64,000 bases of DNA from Thereva unica (taxonomy: Eukaryota; Arthropoda; Insecta; Diptera; Therevidae): the NCBI GenBank assembly GCA_949987705.1, contig OX465284.1:111397163-111461162 (forward strand), given 5' to 3'. The position numbers and the translations under genes were made by a program. The first letter of the stretch is position 1; each line of letters starts with the position of its first letter. Below are positions 13,601 to 28,600 of the stretch, one piece after another. Below the pieces are notes generated by a model that saw nothing but the letters and a program-made list of their open reading frames with translations, did not search any database and had not been told where the DNA came from.

Positions 13601-16600
13601 GTCATCAGAAAGACGTCAATAAACATAGTAGGTAGGTCTGTCAGAGCAGTTAAGGAATGCTATTCAGAAATTAAAGAAGCAGCCAAAGAAATAGGTTTGA
13701 GAATCCACGAGGAGAAAACCAAGGTAATGCTGCAGACACGAGTAAATAGATCAACGATAAGTAGCAACTTGACGATAGATGAACATTTAGAAGTAGTTGT
13801 GACGAATAAAAGCGGTTACCTAGAAGGGTGTCTGATGCTGTACATTAAGCAAAGTAATTCATATTCGAAACGACATAACATTGGTTACAGAAACAAGGTA
13901 GAGAAGTGCAAATCTTTAACTGCCTTGGTTCAATACTAGCAGCCGATTTATCTTTAGGTTATAACTAGCTGGAGGTTAGCTCGGTATTGGAACATCTAGT
14001 TAATACGAGTGACATCGAGCTTACCAAATTTCTAAATCGATTAAGGCACCAAACAGGGGCAGCCGAGGATGGAGATGAAAAAAAGTGGACATGCACTTTC
14101 GATGATTTTTTATGAATCTATTCAGATAAAAAAAAACCCACTGAGCTTAATACCCCGGATTCGCCGACCGAACTGCGCAAGTTGGTAAGCTGAACTTTAA
14201 AATAATCTCAGTTCGCATACAATTTGCACATATTCAACTGAGGATAAAACAACCCTCAGTTCGCCCAACTAGACTCGAACTTAAGTTAAACGTGAAAGCT
14301 CGCTCAAAAGAGAGTAAGCAACTTGAATAATGGTGAATAAGCTTCCAGTGAGTTTTTGCATTTCTAACGAAAAAGCAACAACAATTTCAACCACGAACTG
14401 AATATGAACTGAACGTTAGCCGGCGAATCCACTGGAACTGGAACTTAACATTATTGAACTGAAATCGGGCATTACATGGATAACAATCGTTTGTCAAGAA
14501 TTTCTTTGAGTACGGTTCTGTAATCACTTGCCAGCGTCGCAAGAATGATCGATGACGAGCCGAAGTTTTGATGACGGACGAAGCTCATTTTACACTCCCT
14601 GACGAAGTCAATAAACAAAATTGTCGAATTTGGGGAACAGAGAATCCACACGTCATTTACGAAATGCCACTGCACGACTATAAAGTCACTGTTTCGGCCG
14701 GATGTTGGTGCACTTTGTGGGTTCGAAAACGTTTGAAAAGTGTTTGGCGAATCTATTTTCAACAAGACGTAGACGGCGTATCTTGCTACACTGCAGCCAC
14801 TACGATGAAGTTTATGCCAGCAAGTCGAAGACCATGGACGAACCCAAAAGCTAACATACGAGCTGAAGTAGCCGCTATAACGCCCGAAATGCTGGTCAAT
14901 GCTAGGCAAGATGCTCGAAAGGGGATGCCCTATCAGTTTCTCATAAGGGCCCAATGAGGTAAACCTTATTACAAATGAAATGAGACACTCCCAACATCTG
15001 CTTTACGCATTCGGCAAGCTTTTTAAAAAGCTTTAAAGTAATACCCTTAGATCCTGCGCAGACTTATCCATCAGAACAAAACTAAAACCGGTTTAATGGG
15101 CAAAGGGCCGCAGGGAAGACAGTTTTTCTTTCATCATTTGTTCGCCCAAAAATTTTCTGGTTCAGATTTTCGTTTTCGGTGGGCTACGAAATTTTGCTTG
15201 CACCTCAGCACTACTCAATAGGCATTACAATCGTTACACAAAAATTATGATGAACAGTGAGTCCAGCGTGTATTATCAAGCTCATATGAAAACCGGTTTA
15301 AACCTTAATTTTACTCATACAGAGCTTTAGTTTTTGCTGTATTGCTTCATACTTCAGCGCCTCAATAGACCGTTCAGTGTAGTAGAATAGACCGTTCAGT
15401 GTAGACCGGTTCTGATTCGATTGCAGAGGTCAAGCAGCATTGGACGTAATTAGTATTCAGTTGGGGACCGAAATGGTAAAACGGCGCTCGCGTTTTTAAA
15501 ATATAAATCTTTCGACAAAGGCGCAATTATTACTCATATATTCACGCCGAAAATTTTCGTCCTATTTTTTCAGCTCGGGATCGGGTAGCAATGATTTTTC
15601 CTCAACGAGACCAAATACGGCATTCCTTATGTCGAAGCGCGAATGAGCCTATGTTGGTATTATAGGGCAGTCCAGGTGAGGCAGTGGGGTTAACCTCAGG
15701 GTCCTATCTGAGTTCACCGGCATCGGTTAATATATGTTTGGCAGGTAAATTATAATGTATCTACTAAAAAAGAAAAATTCTCTTGCGTGACGAAACATGA
15801 ATTGTATTTTAATCTGGTTAAGAACAGAAGAAACCAATAATTTAGTAATGAGGATGAGCTAGAGAGAGCGACAAGATATACGTTTACTCAATCAAACAGA
15901 GGTTTTTGAGTTGGAAGGGAGTCAAGGAAAGTGAAGTCTTATTGCCGGGTATCTATTGCTAGTTGAATTATTTTAGAGTAATGCTACAATAGCCGTTTTA
16001 GCTAAAGGTACAAATTTATAATGTCAGAAATACTTCAGTTTTTAACAACCTTTCCCTCGTACATCCTCTAATAGAAAATCAAACATTATATAATTGCATA
16101 AAAGACAATATACTAAAAATTTGGCCTGTGCCACACCTTAACAAGTATTAAAACAAGTAATCATATAACAGATATATAAATTTTCTGTCTACAGATAAAA
16201 TAATTACTCAATAAAGAAACAGAACACGTCAGAATTTGCAATAAAACATTTTTCTTGGTTCTTTTTTCAAAAACAACTCAAACACCTTCTGAAATTCTGA
16301 AGAAATCTCAAAGAAACACCATTCAATAAATATACTATTACGTCACGCGTACCGCTCATGATGATGAATAATCAAATACCGAATTAAGGTGATTTTTAAA
16401 TGTACATCGATTTCGATTTCCATATAGGAGAATCTCTAATAGATTATTACTAATAAATATGAGTGAATAATTTATTTAAAAATGTCAAGTTTTGGAGTAA
16501 CAAAAGCAAAACAACAAAAACTTGGTGTATTCGAATATTTATAGGTGTGAATATAATTATATTTTTTTTTTAGTTTTATTTAAATAAAAAAAGAAGAAAC

Positions 16601-19600
16601 ATTTCAAGTTCAACTACGTGTCATTTTTTATGTAAATAGATTAACTTTTTAGTATATTTAGCACATCCGCGTGTATCAAAATATTGTTAATAATGGACGT
16701 GTTTTTCGAGTTTGAATAAGAAATCATTTTGTTTGAATAAGGAAGGAATATATAATGTGTACTAGTTGACCCGGCAGACCTAGTTCTGCCTGAAATTAAT
16801 TAACTGACTGGAACGAAACAATAAAACAGATATCAATTTGGATCAAAATTACGTGCACCAACAGCTAACGATAGCGTGCGCAAGGGTTTCTCGAACCTTG
16901 AAGGAAAATGGTCCGATGGTATTTTTTGACCACACTCCGGCCCAGGGGCGGCGCGATCTCAATTTCATGTTCTGTTGGGCGAACTCAGGCATTATTTTTA
17001 CTGAGTTCAATATGTGAAAATATGATTCCTTTGCAAAAATTGAAGTTCAGTACACCAACATGCCCGAACTTGCGCATTTTGGCCGGTGAAGCCGGGGTAT
17101 TACTGCCTAACAATTTAATATATGGTCAGTTTCACATGAGCCAACCAACAAAAATTTGGCTGCACTCGTAAATCCCAGTTTGAAATTCGATGAAGAGTCG
17201 GATGAATTTTTACAAAAGCCAAGTTTTCCAACTATAAGTTAAAATGCTTTAGCTTGTTTTTGTTGCTTTTAATATTAACTCTCGCTTCCGCCATTTCTTT
17301 TCTTTTCTTTTCCTAGTAAAAGAGAAACAAAACGCTAAAAAACACAACTGTCTAAAAGTTGATTCAAAAATACCGTGAAGGAATTTAGAGATTCAAAAAA
17401 TCTGCCCGCCCCATTGCCCTCGCGGACTCTCTTCTCCGCAAACGACATTTTCAGCAGATTTTTGTTGGTTGGATTTTGACCCATATGAAACTTACTATCT
17501 ACATAATCTTTTTTATGTTATACGCATTATTATGGTGCAATCTTCAATTATGGGGTGCAATATGGCACAGTGCACCGGGCGCAAAAAAAACCAAGCGCCG
17601 GCCCTGCTCCGGCCCAGACAGTTATATCCTTGCCGAGCCAGTGGTTTTTCGTGAATGTCGTGTTTCTCTGTTTTCCCAAATTCGACACTTTTGTTTATTC
17701 AATACAAATCGGTCAAGCCGTTTCTGAGGAGTTCGGTAACATACACTGTGACACGAGATTTTTATAGATATAGAAGATAAAGATATATGGGATATTATCT
17801 AATAACTTACAATTTCATTAACTTGATCTAAAAAATTAACAACAAATTCATTTTCTTCATCGCTATAATATGTATCATCATCGCTGCAAACTGCAACTAT
17901 ATTTTTCGTATCATGATTCTTTTGTAGATCTTCATTAACAGTTTCGATGATTTTCTCTGTTGGAATCGATGTTTTATCGTTGATATTTTCTATGTTATTA
18001 TCACTAAACTCTACACTATCTTCTGCTTCTTCTTCTTCTATACGATTGGATTTTGTATTATTATTTTTAATATAACTTTCTTCTTTACTGTCGTTGTTTT
18101 TATCATTTAATGATATTGACTGAAGATTGAAGTTAACATCGTTATCATTATCCAATTCCTTGAAATCGTTATCACTAAAATCAAACTCTTCGGAGCATTC
18201 ACTGTTGTCGTTAGGATCACTTTGTTGGGTTAACAACAACAAATCGACATTTTTGCTTGTTTCATCACCATCAATTTCACGAAAATCCATTGTGGATTTT
18301 GTGATATTATTTGCACCATCAACTTCAGACATTTTTTTTTTATTTTTTGTACTATATTTATTATTATTATTGGCACTTTAATATTTTTTTTATTTTGTGT
18401 TTTAATTACAAACACCCAAAAAAACACTTAACTAAACACACGAATCACGAATTTGCGAAGAACTTGCACCTTTCTTCATTTCACGATCACACTGCGCAAA
18501 GCTTCGTTATAACAGCGCGGCGATCTTCGAAATTTTTTTATCTAACCTAGAAATTTTTGTTGGGATTTTTATCTTATCAGTTGTTGGGGGCTTTCAAGGA
18601 GAACACACGTTGATACATATAAATTGATAATTTGCGAATTTACATTTCTTATCAGGTCTCGTTCAGCTGGTAAAATTTTTTTAACTAGCAAAAGTGTTTC
18701 TCAAGTGTTTCTCTCGCTTTCTCTCTCTCACTCTCTTTCACGATCACTTCACATCGCACGATCATTTATAAAAGAAATTGTGAAGTGAAAAGAATTATTC
18801 GAAATTGGTATTGTGTGTGCGCGCGCAGGTTTATTGCACAGTTCGGCGGCCATTCACGATTAACTGTGGTATTGTAGTAAAAAAACCCTTTTCGGTGCTG
18901 ATTTTTTTGCTCTATAGATGTCTCTGCACTACACATTGACACTGACAAGGGGGGATCTTTTGTGTTGTTGTTGTTTTTTATTCCACTATAAAAGTGTGGA
19001 ATGTAAGTAAGCAAAATGCCAAGTCTGTGCGGAGAGTTAAGATATTTTATACACAAGAGTGTGAAAAATGATGTCACTTCTTTGCTAAACTTTTGATTGC
19101 GTCAACCGTGATGAAGAAAATTCCCCATTTATGCGCCGTGCCGACTTTATTAACGGCCATTAAACAAAAAAAAGTAAAGTAAACAAGTGTTTCTCTACAT
19201 CGACCAATGAATCGGCACAACACTGAAACCTTGTGGCTGCACACACTTTTCTACATATTCCACACAACTCGTTCTTATATATATAAACTAATAACCATCT
19301 CCGCGCTCGCCGGTAGAACGAACATTGATCGACCAACAGCAGGAAAAAAGTCTAGTAGTCACTGAAGCACCTTTCTTCCTACAGAGACACTCTGCGCAAC
19401 CGCAAATACCTTTAGGAGGTAAACTCTTTTCACTTATAACATTACGTAGAAAAGAATTACTATTTTCTTTCTATAGACGAAACCGAGAAAAATAAAAGAC
19501 ACTGATTTATTTTTTTGCTCATCTCGTCTTCAAGACTCGCAGCAATCCAGTTCTGCTGTGCGACAATCTCGATCGCGGGCTTTAGGGGAGCTGAGATTCC

Positions 19601-22600
19601 ATCTCGACGTGACTAAGTAGAAACTAAGGTCAGTGTTTTGGGAGAGCTTAGCTTAGAGAATGGGGGGCATGAGAAAAACGTGTTTTCTGTGTGTGTCTTT
19701 CGTTATCGGCTTCTTGCTAATGACAGTTTACCGACTAGTATTTTTTGGGTGATTTTTGGGAAGAGAAAGAACATTGGTTCAAACTTTTTTTGTACTACAC
19801 CAACAGAGTCAAATCAACTTGTTTTGTTGAATGCGGATTGTATACATTGGAAAAAGATAAAGAAAATTCCGTAAACAACGTTGTTTTTTTCGTATCGTAT
19901 ATATCTAGAAAGAATTTCTAACTGCCTTCAGTTTCACAGACATAAAACTCGTCATTGCTGATTTGTGTTGCAGCATATGGCGGCGGAACGTATTGTGTAG
20001 CACTACTTTTCATATGGCAATAACTAGTTGCACATGTAGTTTTGCCTATAGATGCTGTATTTATCTTTAGTTTCTAGCCTGAAAATTTTACCTTCAAAAA
20101 TCTATTAAGCCATTTGAGACACAGTGGTGGCCGTTTGGGACAAAGTGTTGGCCTTTTTGAAAGGTTAGAGAAATAGCAAAACCCAAGGTCTAGATTCTGT
20201 CGAACTGTCTTTAATCTTCATATTGCAATAAAACATATTAGAAAGTTCGACATATGGTCGTCGTCGTCACGTTGATAGTAAAAACGTGAACTTAAATCAG
20301 TTTCGAAAGTAATTACTTCCATAAAAATTGTTTTCCTTCCTTTTTGAAACCTGATTGGAAAATGTGTAAAAATTTATTACCATAAAAAAAACGTTGTTTG
20401 TTTTGTGTAATGGGTAATTGTAAAGTAAGTTTTATTTGTAATTTTTGAGATAAAATTACTTACGAGGTTTTAGGAGGTGATATTCATGAGATAGAGATGG
20501 AGTTGATTAGTCTTTGAGGTAGTGTTTTGTACTATAAAGCTTATAATAGATACTAGCTTATAAAGCTTATAATAGATACTAGCTGGAACCCGGTGCGCCT
20601 CGTTGCACCCATAAGCCAATTGTATGGCGTGCGCCAAAACAATTGAAAATCTCAAAATCTCTTATTTTATCGCCTTGACCGACGGACCGGACGTGACGTG
20701 ACCATAGACAGTGATCGTCTCAAATCCCACCACGAAAATACATTCGAAAAGAAAAGTGTCATTCCGTTCGTTTAAAAACCCAAATCAACCGTTCATTTAA
20801 GATGGCTTCCAACGGTGCGCGATTTTGCGGATTATCATGCACGGACGACATCGAACCGCACCTTTAGCTGGCATCCACGGCGCACGATTATGGGGACAGG
20901 CGCGAAGGGTCACCATGAGAACAGCATCGTCCATGAAGACACAGGCAAGTCTGTAGCGGTCCGAAAAAACACGGACGAGCATGTGAAACTTAAAGTCTAG
21001 AAATAACAAGTCTTTTATCTTCGTACACGGGAGTGCTCAAGGAAATGTCTGATGAGCCTTACGTTTGAGCTCTAAGATGTTGTACGAGTTCGGAAATACT
21101 GAATGCAGGAGATTATTCCACAGTGGAGTCACTCTATTCATAAACAAACTTCTAGACTGTATTGTACGCGAAATGGGGTGAGCCGAGCTGGTAAGTCAGG
21201 AGGTTTTGAATTTCTGTGGAACAGTCGCTAAGGTAATAGCATTAAAGTATAGAGAGGGCTACTCCATTCCTACGGTGGTTTAAAGGATCTATAGAAACGC
21301 GAAAGGTGAGTTTGATGGCACGATTTTGCACCTTGTCGAGGCAAGCCAAGGTGGTTTTTGGGGCGCCTGATATACGAAATGTATTCGAGACCGAATGTAG
21401 GATTTTAGGGAATCAATTTTTTTACTATAATGTTCGGTACCGAATCCTATTTGAGATAACATCCTCCCTCTCAAGATTTTTTCCTGGATCCGCCCCTGAA
21501 TAGTAAAACAAAACTATTTCTCGATCGGCCGTTAATCGTTGCATACATAATATTTAATGCGAGACTAGAAATTTGTACTGTCATCATTTCTTTCAATGAA
21601 TATACTATCTGATGATAAAAGCTTATCGATAAAAGATTAAAAAATAGAGAAGAATTAAAGTTGCCAAAACCCGTAGTGTTGCTTTGTAAACGGTTCTCAT
21701 TCAGTAGTAACATAACAATCGTTGATTTCTGTGATCGAACAATAGAACCGGTTACCTTACTATGTCTAGATAATAGTACAAAAGGAGTCAGAGGAATTTT
21801 AATTCGAATGAGGAAGGTGATCGATCGTGTTACTAAGATAATTCTACTACAGTATTGGTTTCTACTATGTACTTTGAAATAGTTAATCGGAAGAATTACT
21901 TTTTTGTCTAAAAAAACAATAATTTTATCGGGACTTTCCTTTCAGAAACATGCAAGTTGTCACTTTTGCTTTGAGTTTGCATATCTCCAATCTTCTGCAA
22001 AAGTTTTTTTCTAGTCCAATTAATTATGCAAACTAAAGTGAAAGTCGTTCATTCGTGTTGTCTCTGCTAATTCTGTTGTGATTTCGATTTCGGTGTTAAC
22101 AACTTAACAGCAGGTACTTGAAGATATACCTCCTAGGATACTAAAAATACATTTTATCATTGACTTGATCTCGAAGCATGCAAATAATAAGTAAATCTTA
22201 AATTATAAATCAGCTTTAGACAATAAAAGATTTTGTTTGGAAACTTTCTACTTCGACACTATCCAAAACTTAAATGAATCTGGTTATTTGATCTTGATAA
22301 CACTTCGGCATACTAGAGAACTTCGCCTATCTGCCACGCGTCCTATAGAATAGTATTTATTTCTAAGGTAATATTTCACTATGACGGGTATGGGAGTAAC
22401 TTCGGCAGCCCTGCTCGACAGCCTGTTATTGGTCTTGGCTTCCTGCAATATACTTACTATTTCCTGCAATATCCTCCTTCAGAACTGCCGGTCCCTAGCT
22501 TGTCTCCAATTTCTTATACCTAGGGCTCATAGACCATCTTCTACGCTATCTGTATACCTTTTTTGGAAATCCTGTGTCTCTGTGTCCGCTTGACTTTTTT

Positions 22601-25600
22601 GTTCTTAATAAGTTTTGTCATGCTGTATCATTGCTACTTTCAATATGTTGTGTCCATCAAATTCTGTTAATTTGAGTCGACATTTTTTTTTTAATTTAGC
22701 GTCCATAAGTATATAAATTATTTTACTCCTTCCATGTTGTCTGTATCAATTGTCATATTCTGGCGATCATTCGATCTTTTAGTAGTTCGTTTTCTCATCA
22801 TTAATTGCTAATCCGAATTCCTCTGCAGCTCTGTCTAGCGGTATGAAGGCTTCTTTCAATGCTTTAGTGGATCTGGCTAGTATTACGATATCGCTAATAT
22901 TTGTACCGACTTGTTGAACATACTGCCCGCTGTGTTAATTCCTGGGTCCCTGTACTCTTCGTTAAAGTTCGGACTAATATACTGGAATACTGGTATATCC
23001 ATCGATTAGCCATATCTTTCTTGTGTTCGATTATAGCTTGTTTGACCATGTAGTAGAATATAATGACTGATAACGAGGTCTATTCGAAAGTCGCCAGGCG
23101 TTTTTTAAACTTAAAACATTTTGTCGAACTTCAGAAACCAGAGAAATTTTGTGATGGTGGGTTCACACTAGAACGATATTTTCCGTTCGGCTTCTGTACG
23201 GATTGTGAAGTTTAAATACAACGGCCGATGACAGGTGTGGTTGAACCAAACGACGAAATGGCTCTGGGGTCTTTTCCTTCGACTTGTCTTTCAAAACAAA
23301 ATTCTATAGAAGTGTATAGACAGAAATCACTACGACCAAAAGTCTCTATCGTGTGGATCTACTATTAGTTTTAAGAAAGAAAACATGAGAAATTTCTAGC
23401 TGGATTGGGGAAATGTAGGAAAAGTGAGGAAAAGAGAAACCGTGCCTCTGATTGGGTGGGAATTGAACAAACAACCTCTAGGATGCTATCTAAATCGTCT
23501 TACCTATCAAGCCTACAAAAAAGCTCTCGATGAAATCACAAAATATTTGCAGTGTTACGAAGGATTCCTTTGATTGTCTTAACAAATAAAACGCGTAGTT
23601 CTATTGTCTACCTAACCCTGAAAAATCTTAGTGACAATAGCTCCATTACTTAATACAAACATTTGCGTGAAAATTGTACAAATCATTTTGTAAATATGAT
23701 TGTCCTGTCCAGTCTATGTTATATAAAAGAATGTAGTTCAAGGAGATTCTGTAGCGAAGTCGTCAATTAAGCCTATGTTATATTTCATAATCAATGTCAT
23801 GTATTAAGCAAAAACATACAGCGACACAAATTAATTTAAAGGATTGAACGAATATTATACCAAATCAAAAGTTTTAACATAGCAGACATGTTGTCTATCT
23901 CATTGATGTCATGTTTTCACAAATTCGTGACAAAAGCACCCTTTACAACTTCTGCCAAAGAATAGATCTAAAAATTAAATAGACATATCTTTCGGCAGAA
24001 CTTTCGTCAAACACCCTAATCAACATTATTCCAAAACTTTAGCACAGTCACAGTTTCCCTCCGGGCAACGTGACTTTCCCCCCATTAGCAATTAAAATTG
24101 CAAACGCAACTTGACAATGCAAAATTTTAATTACTTACACATCTCCATGTTCCTTTATTTGCAACACCCTTCTGGAATGATGCATGAATCTCCAGACAGT
24201 CGCTCAAAGATGGTCCCCATTGCTTGGCAAACTTCCCGATAAGGGGACTCTCCAACTTGAGCTGCACCATGGCGCGACTTTCGCTTTTATATTTCTGCAA
24301 GTCTTTGGAATTCTGCAAGTCTTTGCACGCTCGTTCCTTTTACATAAACGCACTACACAACCGCAACAAACTTTTCATAATCAAATCACTTTTTACTTTT
24401 TAACTCTTTTTTTTAATTTTTATTCAATCGTTTCGAAAAAGTGCTCACAAAGCGAAGAATTCTGCCAGCCGCGATTGCAGGTCGTGCAGAGAGGTTACGT
24501 AAATGGTCTACTTGCACGCGCTGTCGAATTAAAAGTGTGAGATAAATCGATTAGCGATTGGAGGTGAGAACTGCCTCATAATAGAACTGTTTGCCTCGGC
24601 CGCTTTTATATAGATGCAATTCGTCTAGCAACGGCCGCCGACTCTCACTATTGGAAGGGAATTTGGATTTGGTGGACTGAACTTTGTTGCTGCTGTTGCG
24701 CTTCCCGTAGGACGTCAGGCACAACTCGACTTGTCTGTAGCCGGCTTTTGACTGCTTGCCAGACAGAATTTCTCCATACGGCAGAGGCCCATCATGCGCT
24801 AAAATCCAGGCGACAGAAATAACATTAAAAGAGGGACTGTGCTACTGCTGCGGTGGTAATGGATCCGAAAGGGATTTTCTCCCCGAGTCTTCCACCAGAA
24901 ATTGTTAAGAGGCCATTGGCGTCGAAGGCGTTATGTTGCCATTTGGTATTTTTGTATGTTGCTTTTATAAGTGATTCACAAAAATGTTTTGTACTGTCGA
25001 GGCATTACAAATGCACGTGGAAGGTTTTCATTGTGAAGTTATTGAACATCGCGAGATCTGAAAGTACATAAGTGATAAGAGTAGGAAAAACTGTCTTTTT
25101 ATATAACAAATAACGATAAGAACTGTTGGTCCACTCCCAACTATCTTCAGGCGAATAGGATTCGTGTGTGGCAGTACATAAACATTCAAATTCATGCCAC
25201 TTTTGCGACATAACATTAAAATGTGTAATTTCGCAGAATTAGAATGACGGCAAACTGTGGTGCAACTGCAACTATAATTGTAATCAAAGGAGTTCCTTTT
25301 GCAATTACCATCTGCAACCGCTGTCGTAAAAATATAGCTTTGAAGTTCGAAACGTAGACTTCGTAGGAAATTTCTAAAACTTTATTCAAAGTGGTTTGCA
25401 GCAATGAAATGTCACCGTGAAATATTGTTACAGAGTAATGAAGTTTTGATGAAATGTTTCAACTGCTAATCCACTATGTTGATTTATCGCATATCGTTCC
25501 ATGTTAATTGTGGCATGTAGCAATACAGAGGTTCTTCAACTTCGATTCCTGAATAATATTATTCTTAAGCTTTATTTTACCGAACCTCTTTATTGGCACC

Positions 25601-28600
25601 AAGGTGGGGTTTTATACTTACTCGTGAAGAGGACCAGTTCCGTTTTCACTGGGTTAACGCTGAGTCCGCGGGTGGCAGTCCAGCTGGAAAGGGTTAGAAG
25701 TGGGATCTGACGTGCGTTAGAGAGTTCCGAGGTTAGTATGGTCTGCCTCAGATATATTTCGATTAGCCTTTCTAGGAGTCTGCCTCAGGTATAGAAACTA
25801 CTTAAACCTCTTTCCAACTCGAGGGGATGCAGTTATTTTGAAAGCACCCAGTAAACAAGGCCTGCAACCAGGGCAGGATGTAACTAAGGGTGCGCTGTAG
25901 TTGTACCGGCACTATGCCGTCAGCGCCATTTTTGGGTCTGGAAGGTGTTTACATTTTAATTCTTGCTTGGATTTATCGTGATAGCTGTCTCAGCCGTAAT
26001 ACAACTCGGGAACAGTTCATTGCTCCATAATGTCCACAATGCTGTCTAGTTGTTCCCGTTTTTGGGAGTACAGGGTGATCGAGGTGCAAGGTTCTTTTCG
26101 ATTAGCCTAGTACAGTTACCCCAATTTGTCTTTTTGAGGTTTTAGCAAGTTTGGTATTTAGTAGGTTGTTAAAAATAACCTCGTCTCGATCATTGCATTG
26201 AGGCATTCGGTGTGCATTTGCATCACCTCCCATTACCAGGACAGTGGTAAGAGCGATGTGCCTTACCAGATCCTGAAAGGCCATAGAAGGTAGATGGGCC
26301 TCATCATCGTGGGCTAGATAGAAAGAGGCCATTTTGAGTTTCTTCTGTTTTAATTCTAGTTCGAACAGTAAGGTCTCCGTCACTAAATTGAGGGAGAAGA
26401 AAGGTTTATATTATTTTTGACCAGAATACCTGTTCTGGGTTTTCCCTTACCAAACTAAGTAGACGTATTAACCTATGGAAATTTGTAGGGCTTACTTTAT
26501 TTAAATAGTGGGCACACTCAAGTCACCAAGCTTTACTTAAACCAAGGTCTATTCGAAAAGGAGTAAAGCCATGACATTGTGAGTGACCTGACGTCGATGG
26601 TAACACTGGTTTCAAAATATAAAGCTTCGCTTTCACTAAATACATTTCAATAACTCGACAACGAGGGGGTTGAAGGCTAATATCCGACCTCAGAGTTTCC
26701 AGGGCTCTGCGGTTGCAAAAACCCGAGTAACTTCTACTGAACTTACAACCACAGCTTTGTCGGCTTAGTCCGATTCACCTCGTCCACGTCTTAACTCCCG
26801 GGCCATGTAATTTAATTGTAGCAGAAATGATAGGGCGAAGGCGAGTGTTCGGTGCAAAAAAAACTGAACGTACTGGTTGGTGGGCTCCAGGCTAACGACC
26901 TGGTCCTGGAAAAAATCCACGGTTACGAATCCTCTAACAAGGCCTCGGACCAGATTGATCACACTGCTAAGACTCAAGCGACGAAATATGGACTTTGATT
27001 TGGCTACATGGAACGTAAGGACCATGAACAGAGCAGGAGCTCTAAGATTGCTAAGAAACGGAAACCAAAAAACTCAGACATTAAAATTTATAAATGCGCC
27101 CACATCGGCATAGATTATTCCAAACGCGAGTGTTGTTTTACCAAGCAGTCCCCCAGCTAAGCACTAACCACGTCCAATGCTGCTTGACCCACGCAATCGA
27201 CCGAGAACTGTTCTACTGAGTATGCTATTGGCACTCGTCACCACGATAATTGTTCATTTTTCTCGTCCTATACAATTTTTTGAAGCCATACAGGCAATTC
27301 CATGCATGCCTGTGTGGGAGAGTGCATGCCCGTGGCTATCTGTTTTAAGAAGCGTAAGATGCTTTATTCTAGGAAAGTATTTTTTTCTTTCGTTTTAAAT
27401 TAGGATTTAGGAAAGACCCCTTGACACTGGTCGTGCGTGCCAGCTGCGGGCGAGTTTCATTTTTACTCGGGTCGGCTTCCGGAGAGGAAAGTCAACCGTA
27501 TTTCGAGACAAGTCGTTTACTAAGTTGAATAAAGTGATGTTTCAGTGACAAGTCGTTTGTTCTGAAGAAAGCCATGTTTCAGTCGAATTACGACTTCCAA
27601 CACAGGAGTCAAGAGTGGAAATGTTAAGCTGAACTTATGCCCATGTGATGAAAGTCGTTATTCGACTGAAACATCGTTTTCTTCATATCAAACAACTTGT
27701 CACGTCACACGACTCGACTTTCAGCACATGGGCCAAAGTGTCTAGAATATACCCTTCATCTGTTCTTTAACAAAAGAAAGTAGGTTTTGCTCATTTTAAA
27801 GGATAAAAATATAGTTTTTTACTAGATTCCTTTTATTCTTTGGTTTCGCCCAACACGAATATATTCTGCAAAATCTACAGGGGTTTATATGAAGTTTTAA
27901 AATCACACAAAACCTTTTTCTACATTTCTATAAGCGGATCCATGGCGCCATATAATCGAGATTATGGTTGTAATAAAAGTCATAAACATAAAGTTTAAGG
28001 TGTGTATTAAATATGTTACAAGAAAATAAACCATTCAAAGCTTTATAGTAAGTAGCTGAAGGGTCTTTTCAGAAGTAAATCCCTCCCCTCTTAGCGCCCC
28101 AATAAAATTGCTATTTTTATTTCTACCTGAAATTCATATTGCAATAAAAAAGAACATCGTCTAACAAAATCCATACGTCTTATGAGTAACTCTATATATT
28201 CCTCCAGCATGACAGAAGAGATTTGTATACAAATCGATTTTATTTCCATATTCAACATTTTAACGACATAAGGAAGAACAGAACAGATTCGTGTCTCGAC
28301 CAAAGAATTGATGCACAAAAATAGCATGTGAAACTAATGTTCAATATGTGTGATACATAATTTTAATGAAGCACCAAATCGTCTCCTAACGATTCGACAG
28401 GCAGACAGAGTATAAACCTCGCAACTTCCGTCTAGACATTGAAATATTTCGCCAAAAGATCGTCTGGGTCAAGAATCGCTCACATAATAGAGATACGCGA
28501 AATATCTTAAGCGTCGTCGACGTCGTCATGCCTTTCTTGAAACGGGCCAAAACTATAGGAAGATAATAAATTCTCGAGTAATGACATTCGAGAATCAACA

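Noticed and set aside
14472..14954. 160-codon open frame on the minus strand
   Set aside because: It is the antisense of the mariner transposase remnant, whose plus-strand reading has clear TDEAHF and FQQD motifs.
18127..18550. Open frames opposite the acidic exon
   Set aside because: They are mirror images of an Asp/Glu/Asn-rich coding exon and have only low-complexity Ser/Leu/Phe content.
19638..19874. 78-codon plus-strand frame ([10 protein letters not shown]...)
   Set aside because: No family signature, no splice partner and no promoter evidence; likely chance in A/T-rich DNA.
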